A DNA stretch of 64,000 nt. Source: Xylocopa sonorina. Its lineage: Eukaryota; Arthropoda; Insecta; Hymenoptera; Apidae. Under the pieces are notes generated by a model. The model was not told where the DNA came from and ran no database searches. It saw only the letters and a list, made by a program, of their open reading frames with translations. Each line of letters starts with the position of its first letter. Within the stretch, counting starts at the first letter, position 1. The stretch spans positions 496,001-560,000 of the forward strand of contig NW_027490226.1 in NCBI RefSeq assembly GCF_050948175.1. The letters are read 5' to 3'. Below, one piece after another: positions 55,471 through 64,000 of this stretch. Made by a program: the position numbers and the translations under genes.

Positions 55471-56724
55471 ATTAGAACTCTATTGCTACGATACGTAGAC
55501 ATCTGCAAACGCTATTTCCTAGCATGGAAGTGTCGCATTTACATTCTTTTGAAGTGAATACGAGATATACATGACACTTCGCAATGAATATTATATCTTA
55601 TCATGAAACATAGGAATGAGGTGCTATATCGCGTTTTAAGGAGCATTAGAACTCTATTGCTACGACACGTAGACATCTGCAAACGCTATTTCCTAGCATG
55701 GAAGTGTCGCATTTACATTCTTTTGATGTGAATACGAGATATACATGACACTTCGCAATGACTATTATATCTTATCATGAAACATAGGAAGGAGGTGCTA
55801 TATCGCGTTTTGAGAATCATTAGAACTCTATTGCTACGATACGTAGACATCTGCAAACGCTATTTCCTAGCATGGAAGTGTCATTTTTACATTCTTTTGA
55901 TGTGAATACGAGGTATACATGACACTTCGCAATGAATATTATATCTTATCATGAAACATAGAAGTGAGATGCGATATCGCGTTCTAAGAAGCATTAGATC
56001 TCTATTGCTACGATACGTAGACATCTGCAAACGCTATTTCCTAGCATGGAAGTGTCGCATTTACATTCATTTGAAGTGAATACGAGGTATACATGACACT
56101 TCGCAATGAATATTATATCTTATCATGAAACATAGGAATGAGATCCGATATCGCGTTCTAAGAAGCATTAGAACTCTATTGCTACGATACGTAGACATCT
56201 GCAAACGCTATTTCCTAGGATGGAAGGGTCGCATTTACATTCTTTTGAAGTGAGTACGAGGTATACATGACACTTCGCAATGAATATTATATCTTATCAT
56301 GAAACATAGAAGTGAGATGCGTTATCGCGTTCTAAGAAGCATTAGAACTCTAGTGCTACGATACGTAGACATCTGCAAACGCTATTTCCTAGCATGGAAG
56401 GGTCGCATTTACACTCTTTTGAAGTGAGTACGAGGTATACATAACACTCCATAATGAATATTATATCTTTTCATGAAACATAGCAGCGAGATGCGATATC
56501 GCGTTTTAAGAAGCATTAGAACTCTATTGCTACGATACGTAGACATCTGCAAACGCTATTTCCTAGCATGGAAGTGTCGCATTTACATTCTTTTGAAGTG
56601 AATACGAGATATACATGACACTTCGCAATGAATATTATATCTTATCATGAAACATAGCAGTGAGATGCGACATCGCGTTTTAAGAAGCATTAGAACTCTA
56701 TTGCTACGATACGTAGACATCTGC
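55471..56724. repeat. Core monomers with a one-monomer crossover scar
   Basis: Seven monomers of usual core types. At 56145 a hybrid dyad region reads GGAATGAG on the left and ATCCGATATCG on the right. These normally belong to two successive monomers, so exactly one monomer has been removed by an exchange inside the dyad region. No sequence other than satellite is present. Confidence 0.82.
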
Positions 56725-59339
56725 AAACGCCATTTCCTAGCATGGAAATGTCGCATTTACATTCTTTTGATGTGAATACGAGATATACATGACACTTCGC
56801 AATGAATATTATATCTTATCATGAAACATAGGAAGGAGGTGCTATATCGCGTTTTGAGAAGCATTGGAACTCTATTGCTACGATACGTAGACATCTGCAA
56901 AGGCTATTCCCTAGCATGGAAGGGTCGCATTTACATTCTTTTGAAGTGAGTACGATGTATACATATCAGTCCATAATGAATATTATATCTTATCATGAAA
57001 CAGAGCAGTGAGGTGCGATATCGCGTTCTAAGAAGCATTAGAACTCTATTGCTACGATACGTAGACATCTGCAAACGCTATTCCCTAGCGTGGAAGTGTC
57101 TTATTTACGTTCTTTTGAAGTGAATACGAGGTATACATGACACTTCGCAATGAATATTATATCTTATCATGAAACATAGAAGTGAGATCCGATATCGCGT
57201 TCTAAGAAGCATTAGAACTCTGGTGCTACGATACGTAGACATCTGCAAACGCTATTTCCTAGGATGGAAGGGTCGCATTTACTTTCTTTTGAAGTGAGTA
57301 CGCAGTATACATAACACTCCATAATGAGTATTATATCTTCTCATGAAACATAGCAGTGAGATGCGATACCGCGTTTTAAGAAGCATTAGAACTCTATTGC
57401 TACGATACGTAGACATCTGCAAACGCTATTTCCTAGCATGGAAGTGTCTTATCTACGTTCTTTTGAAGTGAGTACGAGGTATACATGACACTTCGCAATG
57501 AATATTATACCTTATCATGAAACATAGAAGAGAGGTGCGATATCGCGTTGTAGGATGCATTAGAACTCTATTGCTAATATGCGTAGACATCTGCAAACTC
57601 TATTTCCTAGCATTACACTTACATTCCACTTACATTCCGCTGAAGTGAATACGAGGTATGCATAACACTCCACAATGAATATTATATGTTATCACCAAAC
57701 ATAGAAATGAAATGCGGCATCTCGTTTTAAGACGCATTAGAACTCTATTGCTACGATACGTAGACATCTGCAAACGCTATTTCCTAGCGTGGAAGTGTCT
57801 TATTTACGTTCTTTTGAAGTGAATACGTGGTATACATGACACTTCGCAATGAATATTATATCTTATCATGAAACATAGAAGTGAGATGCGATATCGCGTT
57901 CTAAGAAGCATTAGATCTCTATTGCTACGATACGTAGACACCTGCAAACGCTATTTCCTAGCATGGAAGTGTCTCATTTACATTTTTTTGAAGTGAATAC
58001 GAGGTATACATGACACTTCGCAATGAATATTATACCTTATCATGAAACATAGAAGAGAGGTGCGATATCGCGTTGTAGGATGCATTAGAACTCTATTGCT
58101 AATATGCGTAGACATCTGCAAACTCTATTTCCTAGCATTACACTTACATTCCACTTACATTCCGCTGAAGTGAATACGAGGTATGCATAACACTCCACAA
58201 TGAATATTATATGTTATCACCAAACATAGAAATGAAATGCGGCATCTCGTTTTAAGACGCATTAGAACTCTATTGCTACGATACGTAGACATCTGCAAAT
58301 GCTATTTCCTAGCGTGGAAGTGTCTTATTTACGTTCTTTTGAAGTGAATACGTGGTATACATGACACTTCGCAATGAATATTACATCTTATCATGAAACA
58401 TAGAAGTGAGATGCGTTATCGCGTTCCAAGAAGCATTAGAACTCTATTGCTACGATACGTAGACATCTGCAAACGCTATTTCCTAGGATGCAAGGGTCGC
58501 ATTTACATTCTTTTGAAGTGAGTACGAGGTATACATAACACTCCATAATGAATATTATATCTTCTCATGAAGCATAGCAGTGAGATGCGATATCGTGTTT
58601 TAAGAAGCATTAGAACTCTATTGCTACGATACGTAGACATCTGCAAACGCTATTTCCTAGCATGGAAGTGTCGCATTTACATTCTTCTGATGTGAATACG
58701 AGATATACATGACACTTCGCAATGAATAGTATATATTATCAAGAAACATAGGAATGAGGTGCTATATCGCGCTTTAAGGAGCATTAGAACTCTATTGCTG
58801 CGATACATAGACATCTGCAAACGCTATTTCTTAGCATGGAAGTGTCGCATTTACATTCTTTTGATGTGAATACGAGATATACATGACACTTCGCAATGAA
58901 TATTATATCTTATCATGAAACATAGGAATGAGGTGCTATATCGCGTTTTAAGGAGCATTAGAGCTCTATTGCTACGATACGTAGACATCTGCAAACAATA
59001 TTTCCTAGCAAGGAAGTGTCGCATTTACATTCTTGTGAAGTGAAATCGAGGTATACATGACACTTCGCAATGAATATTATATCTTATCATGAAACATAGA
59101 AGTGAGATGCGATATCGCGTTCTAGGAAGCATTAGAACTCTAGTGCTACGATACGTAGACATGTGCAAACGCTATTTCCTAGGATGGAAGGGTCGCATTT
59201 ACATTCTTTGAAGTGAGTACGAGGTATACATAACACTCCATAATGAGTATTATATCTTCTCATGAAACATAGCTGTGAGATGCGATACCGCGTTTTAAGA
59301 AGCATTAGAACTTTATTGCTACGACACGTAGACATCTGC
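56725..59339. repeat. 15-monomer higher-order unit (2615 bp), copy 1
   Basis: Fifteen monomers plus five bases: two 177-bp monomers (57614 and 58139) add six and a one-T loss in CATTCTTTGAAG (59211) removes one. Markers AACGCCATTTCC (56726), TACTTTCTTTTGAAG (57277), GTACGCAGTATAC, GAATAGTATATATTATC (58724) and TCTGCAAACAATATTTCC (58988) recur at +2615. Confidence 0.88.
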
Positions 59340-61954
59340 AAACGCCATTTCCTAGCATGGAAATGTCGCATTTACATTCTTTTGATGTGAATACGAGATA
59401 TACATGACACTTCGCAATGAATATTATATCTTATCATGAAACATAGGAAGGAGGTGCTATATCGCGTTTTGAGAAGCATTGGAACTCTATTGCTACGATA
59501 CGTAGACATCTGCAAAGGCTATTCCCTAGCATGGAAGGGTCGCATTTACATTCTTTTGAAGTGAGTACGATGTATACATATCAGTCCATAATGAATATTA
59601 TATCTTATCATGAAACAGAGCAGTGAGGTGCGATATCGCGTTCTAAGAAGCATTAGAACTCTATTGCTACGATACGTAGACATCTGCAAACGCTATTCCC
59701 TAGCGTGGAAGTGTCTTATTTACGTTCTTTTGAAGTGAATACGAGGTATACATGACACTTCGCAATGAATATTATATCTTATCATGAAACATAGAAGTGA
59801 GATCCGATATCGCGTTCTAAGAAGCATTAGAACTCTGGTGCTACGATACGTAGACATCTGCAAACGCTATTTCCTAGGATGGAAGGGTCGCATTTACTTT
59901 CTTTTGAAGTGAGTACGCAGTATACATAACACTCCATAATGAGTATTATATCTTCTCATGAAACATAGCAGTGAGATGCGATACCGCGTTTTAAGAAGCA
60001 TTAGAACTCTATTGCTACGATACGTAGACATCTGCAAACGCTATTTCCTAGCATGGAAGTGTCTCATCTACGTTCTTTTGAAGTGAGTACGAGGTATACA
60101 TGACACTTCGCAATGAATATTATACCTTATCATGAAACATAGAAGAGAGGTGCGATATCGCGTTGTAGGATGCATTAGAACTCTATTGCTAATATGCGTA
60201 GACATCTGCAAACTCTATTTCCTAGCATTACACTTACATTCCACTTACATTCCGCTGAAGTGAATACGAGGTATGCATAACACTCCATAATGAATATTAT
60301 ATGTTATCACCAAACATAGAAATGAAATGCGGCATCTCGTTTTAAGACGCATTAGAACTCTATTGCTACGATACGTAGACATCTGCAAACGCTATTTCCT
60401 AGCGTGGAAGTGTCTTATTTACGTTCTTTTGAAGTGAATACGTGGTATACATGACACTTCGCAATGAATATTATATCTTATCATGAAACATAGAAGTGAG
60501 ATGCGATATCGCGTTGTAAGAAGCATTAGATCTCTATTGCTACGATACGTAGACACCTGCAAACGCTATTTCCTAGCATGGAAGTGTCTCATTTACATTT
60601 TTTTGAAGTGAATACGAGGTATACATGACACTTCGCAATGAATATTATACCTTATCATGAAACATAGAAGAGAGGTGCGATATCGCGTTGTAGGATGCAT
60701 TAGAACTCTATTGCTAATATGCGTAGACATCTGCAAACTCTATTTCCTAGCATTACACTTACATTCCACTTACATTCCGCTGAAGTGAATACGAGGTATG
60801 CATAACACTCCACAATGAATATTATATGTTATCACCAAACATAGAAATGAAATGCGGCATCTCGTTTAAGACGCATTAGAACTCTATTGCTACGATACGT
60901 AGACATCTGCAAATGCTATTTCCTAGCGTGGAAGTGTCTTATTTACGTTCTTTTGAAGTGAATACGTGGTATACATGACACTTAGCAATGAATAATACAT
61001 CTTATCATGAAACATAGAAGTGAGATGCGTTATCGCGTTCCAAGAAGCATTAGAACTCTATTGCTACGATACGTAGACATCTGCAAACGCTATTTCCTAG
61101 GATGCAAGGGTCGCATTTACATTCTTTGAAGTGAGTACGAGGTATACATAACACTCCATAATGAATATTATATCTTCTCATGAAGCATAGCAGTGAGATG
61201 CGATATCGTGTTTTAAGAAGCATTAGAACTCTATTGCTACGATACGTAGACATCTGCAAACGCTATTTCCTAGCATGGAAGTGTCGCATTTACATTCTTC
61301 TGATGTGAATACGAGATATACATGACACTTCGCAATGAATAGTATATATTATCAAGAAACATAGGAATGAGGTGCTATATCGCGCTTTAAGGAGCATTAG
61401 AACTCTATTGCTGCGATACATAGACATCTGCAAACGCTATTTCTTAGCATGGAAGTGTCGCATTTACATTCTTTTGATGTGAATACGAGATATACATGAC
61501 ACTTCGCAATGAATATTATATCTTATCATGAAACATAGGAATGAGGTGCTATATCGCGTTTTAAGGAGCATTAGAGCTCTATTGCTACGATACGTAGACA
61601 TCTGCAAACAATATTTCCTAGCAAGGAAGTGTCGCATTTACATTCTTGTGAAGTGAAATCGAGGTATACATGACACTTCGCAATGAATATTATATCTTAT
61701 CATGAAACATAGAAGTGAGATGCGATATCGCGTTCTAGGAAGCATTAGAACTCTAGTGCTACGATACGTAGACATGTGCAAACGCTATTTCCTAGGATGG
61801 AAGGGTCGCATTTACATTCTTTGAAGTGAGTACGAGGTATACATAACACTCCATAATGAGTATTATATCTTCTCATGAAACATAGCTGTGAGATGCGATA
61901 CCGCATTTTAAGAAGCATTAGAACTTTATTGCTACGACACGTAGACATCTGCAA
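59340..61954. repeat. 15-monomer higher-order unit (2615 bp), copy 2
   Basis: Tandem copy of the preceding unit, with small private changes: GTCTCATCTACG for GTCTTATCTACG near 60061, a lost T in CTCGTTTAAGACGC (60862) and ACTTAGCAATG near 60980. It also shares the CATTCTTTGAAG loss (61827). From about 61030 it lines up with 31060-32350 as well, at an offset near 29970. Confidence 0.88.
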
Positions 61955-62650
61955 ACGCTATTTCCTAGCATGGAAGTGTCGCATTTACATTCGTTTGAAG
62001 TGAATACGAGATATACATGACACTTCGCAATGAATATTATACCTTATCATGAAACATAGAAGAGAGGTGCGATATCGCGTTTTAGGAAGCATTAGAACTC
62101 TATTGCTACGATACGTAGACATCTGCAAAGGCTATTCCCTAGCATGGAAGGGTCGCATTTATATTCTTTTGAAGTGAGTACGATGTATACATATCAGTCC
62201 ATAATGAATATTATATCTTATCATGAAACATATCAGTGAGGTGCGATATCGCGTTCTAAGAAGCATTAGAACTCTATTGCTACGATACGTAGACATCTGC
62301 AAACGCTATTTCCTAGCATGGAAGTGTCGCATTTACATTCATTTGAAGTGAATACGAGATATACATGACACTTCGCAATGAATATTATACCTTATCATGA
62401 AACATAGAAGAGAGGTGCGATATCGCGTTTTAGGAAGCATTAGAACTCTGTTGCTAATATGCGTAGACATCTGCAAACTCTATTTCCTAGCATTACACTT
62501 ACATTCCACTTACATTCCACTGAAGTGAATACGAGGTATACATAACACTCCACAATGAATATTATATCTTATCACGAAACATAGAAATGAAATGCGGCAT
62601 CTCGTTTTAAGACGCATTAGAACTCTATTGCTACGATACGTAGACATCTG
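61605..62650. repeat. Six-monomer tandem duplication near the right edge, copy 1
   Basis: Block of 1046 bases (six monomers, plus three for one 177-bp monomer, less one for a T loss). It starts at CAAACAATATTTCC, repeated at 62651. It overlaps the last part of the 2615-bp unit, so it formed from, or together with, that unit. Confidence 0.88.
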
Positions 62651-63696
62651 CAAACAATATTTCCTAGCAAGGAAGTGTCGCATTTACATTCTTGTGAAGT
62701 GAAATCGAGGTATACATGACACTTCGCAATGAATATTATATCTTATCATGAAACATAGAAGTGAGATGCGATATCGCGTTCTAGGAAGCATTAGAACTCT
62801 AGTGCTACGATACGTAGACATGTGCAAACGCTATTTCCTAGGATGGAAGGGTCGCATTTACATTCTTTGAAGTGAGTACGAGGTATACATAACACTCCAT
62901 AATGAGTATTATATCTTCTCATGAAACATAGCTGAGAGATGCGATACCGCGTTTTAAGAAGCATTAGAACTTTATTGCTACGACACGTAGACATCTGCAA
63001 ACGCTATTTCCTAGCATGGAAGTGTCGCATTTACATTCGTTTGAAGTGAATACGAGATATACATGACACTTCGCAATGAATATTATACCTTATCATGAAA
63101 CATAGAAGAGAGGTGCGATATCGCGTTTTAGGAAGCATTAGAACTCTATTGCTACGATACGTAGACATCTGCAAAGGCTATTCCCTAGCATGGAAGGGTC
63201 GCATTTATATTCTTTTGAAGTGAGTACGATGTATACATATCAGTCCATAATGAATATTATATCTTATCATGAAACATATCAGTGAGGTGCGATATCGCGT
63301 TCTAAGAAGCATTAGAACTCTATTGCTACGATACGTAGACATCTGCAAACGCTATTTCCTAGCATGGAAGTGTCGCATTTACATTCATTTGAAGTGAATA
63401 CGAGATATACATGACACTTCGCAATGAATATTATACCTTATCATGAAACATAGAAGAGAGGTGCGATATCGCGTTTTAGGAAGCATTAGAACTCTGTTGC
63501 TAATATGCGTAGACATCTGCAAACTCTATTTCCTAGCATTACACTTACATTCCACTTACATTCCACTGAAGTGAATACGAGGTATACATAACACTCCACA
63601 ATGAATATTATATCTTATCACGAAACATAGAAATGAAATGCGGCATCTCGTTTTAAGACGCATTAGAACTCTATTGCTACGATACGTAGACATCTG
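62651..63696. repeat. Six-monomer tandem duplication near the right edge, copy 2
   Basis: Second copy at +1046, including the 177-bp monomer (62494 and 63540) and the CATTCTTTGAAG loss. A visible difference is GCTGAGAGATG (62930) for GCTGTGAGATG (61884). Confidence 0.88.
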
Positions 63697-64000
63697 CAAA
63701 CGATATTTCCTAGCATGGAAGTGTCATTTTTACATTCTTTTGAAGTGAATACGAGGTATACATGACACTTCGCAATGAATATTATATCTTATCATGAAAC
63801 ATAGATGTGAGATGCGATATCGCGTTCTAAGAAGCATTAGAACTCTATTGCTACGATACGTAGACATCTGCAAACGCTACTTCCTAGGATGGAAGGGTCG
63901 CATTTACATTCTTTTGAAGTGAGTACGAGGTATACATAACACTCCATAATGAATATTATATCTTCTCATGAAACATAGCAGTGAGATGCGACATCGCGTT
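63697..64000. repeat. Last monomers, array continues beyond the window
   Basis: Slightly less than two monomers. GATATTTCCTAGC then GTGTCATTTTTAC (63702) matches 33031, and the following CTACTTCCTAGGATGG matches the start of a core unit as at 34770. There is no sign of an array end. Confidence 0.85.

Larger units (their letters stand above)
29683..63573. repeat. 177-bp variant monomer family, 20 copies
   Basis: In these monomers the part after TTTCCTAGCAT is replaced by TAC plus two tandem copies of the 11-mer ACTTACATTCC and then GCTGAAG, making the monomer 177 bases (29683 to 29860 measured). The TACACTTAC word starts at 29731, 30256, 32869, 35483, 36008, 38969, 39494, 41759, 46634, 47159, 50642, 51167, 53954, 54479, 57614, 58139, 60229, 60754, 62494 and 63540. 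Most occur as pairs 525 apart (three monomers plus three). The single one at 41759 has the left context of a first member and the right context of a second, so the intervening 525 bases were deleted. Both left arm and spacing of the 8-base inverted repeat are lost in this variant. Confidence 0.93.
123..64000. repeat. 174-bp satellite DNA array, about 367 head-to-tail monomers
   Basis: Taking phase 1 at CTCTATTGCT, anchors recur every 174 bases: ACGATACGTA at phase 11-20, CATCTGCAAACGCTATTTCC at 23-42, CTTCGCAATGAATATTATAT near 100-119, GCGATATCGC at 146-155 and AAGCATTAGAA at 164-174. Examples of the spacing are 3611 to 3785 and 42941 to 43985 (exactly six monomers). All copies point the same way. 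Length drifts only through rare indels: from 32011 to 61984 the distance is 172 monomers plus 45 bases, which is explained by sixteen 3-base insertions, four 1-base losses and one 1-base gain. The monomer is AT-rich, CpG-rich for its composition, contains an EcoRV site in most copies and carries no transcription unit I can recognise. A centromeric or pericentromeric satellite is the natural reading; the species is unknown. Confidence 0.97.
27013..64000. repeat. Homogenised higher-order repeat core of the array
   Basis: About 212 monomers drawn from a small set of recurring types recognisable by their dyad: GGAATGAGGTGCTATATCG, GGAAGGAGGTGCTATATCG, GAAGTGAGATCCGATATCG, GAGATGCGTTATCG, GCAGTGAGATGCGACATCG, GCAGCGAGATGCGATATCG, GAGGTGCGATATCGCGTTGT and AAATGCGGCATCTCG. 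They succeed one another in fixed order, for example CCGATATCG then GCGTTATCG, or GTTGTAGG then GCGGCATCTCG. Units of the same order are close to identical over kilobases, while monomers within a unit differ. The core continues past the window. Confidence 0.93.

Noticed and set aside
61050..61259. Recurrent 69-residue reverse-strand frame as a conserved small protein
   Set aside because: Its recurrence (also 125-334, 61745-61954, 62791-63000) follows from the DNA being copied. Sequence changes between copies are not biased to keep the protein, and many neighbouring copies are interrupted by stops.
123..64000. CRISPR array
   Set aside because: There is no repeat-spacer structure: the whole 174 bases is repeated, with no unique spacers of constant length, no leader and no cas genes.
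123..64000. CENP-B box
   Set aside because: The nearest candidates, CTTCGCAATGAATATTA and CTTCGATACGTAGACAT, have the TTCG start but lack the required A and the CGGG end of the motif on either strand.
123..64000. Human-type alpha-satellite, given a similar monomer length of about 171
   Set aside because: Length and sequence do not match: 174 with different anchors, no CENP-B box, and a CpG excess unlike a mammalian satellite.
123..64000. Bacterial or phage DNA with promoters and ribosome binding sites
   Set aside because: GGAAGGAGGTG-like words and TATAAT-like stretches such as TATTATAT occur once per monomer as part of the repeat and precede no real gene.
123..64000. tRNA, 5S rRNA or other RNA gene as the source of the repeat
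   Set aside because: I found no recognisable A and B boxes, cloverleaf, T-rich terminator or ribosomal motif in the majority monomer on either strand.

Overview
The window is a single block of satellite DNA. After 122 bases of non-repetitive, GC-richer sequence (about 54% GC), positions 123 to 64000 are one uninterrupted head-to-tail array of a 174-bp monomer, roughly 367 copies, all in the same orientation and still running at the right edge. I find no credible protein gene, RNA gene, transposon, CRISPR array or origin. The open frames present are translations of the satellite and recur because the DNA recurs. The layout (long tandem monomer, higher-order repeats, diverged edge, homogenised interior) is typical of eukaryotic centromeric or pericentromeric heterochromatin. 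I do not recognise the monomer. The majority monomer I assembled by hand is about 36% GC and has nine CpG where about 5.5 are expected. That argues weakly against a genome with heavy CpG methylation, such as a vertebrate or flowering plant, and would fit an insect, for example a hymenopteran. The species and the centromeric role are inference.

Layout. (1) 1-122: flank. (2) 123-7990: edge zone of individually diverged monomers with one young six-monomer tandem duplication (978-2020 / 2021-3063). (3) 7991-11122: a nine-monomer block present twice in tandem. (4) 11123-13595: irregular monomers. (5) 13596-22790 and beyond: a roughly 6.25-kb segment tandemly duplicated at a seam near 19846, the second copy then cut up by whole-monomer losses and gains. 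(6) 22791-27012: a subfamily carrying GATATGG in place of the GATATCG dyad core, with an eight-monomer higher-order repeat. (7) 27013-64000: the homogenised core, built from about a dozen recurring monomer types in units of 15 to 20 monomers (2615, 2790, 3312 and 3486 bp) and larger compound repeats (5400 and 6276 bp). Twenty 177-bp monomers act as internal markers. A 529-bp island of edge-type monomers sits inside the core at 44362-44890.

Nothing here works as an operon or pathway. The biology is in array turnover: unequal exchange and conversion have copied, deleted and spliced whole monomers, leaving readable breakpoints. Two motifs recur across monomers and could matter to DNA-binding proteins or chromatin: the dyad GCGATATCGC, whose variants largely define the monomer types, and an 8-bp inverted repeat (GAAGTGTC / GACACTTC). 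All coordinates of duplication edges were read by eye and may be off by tens of bases.
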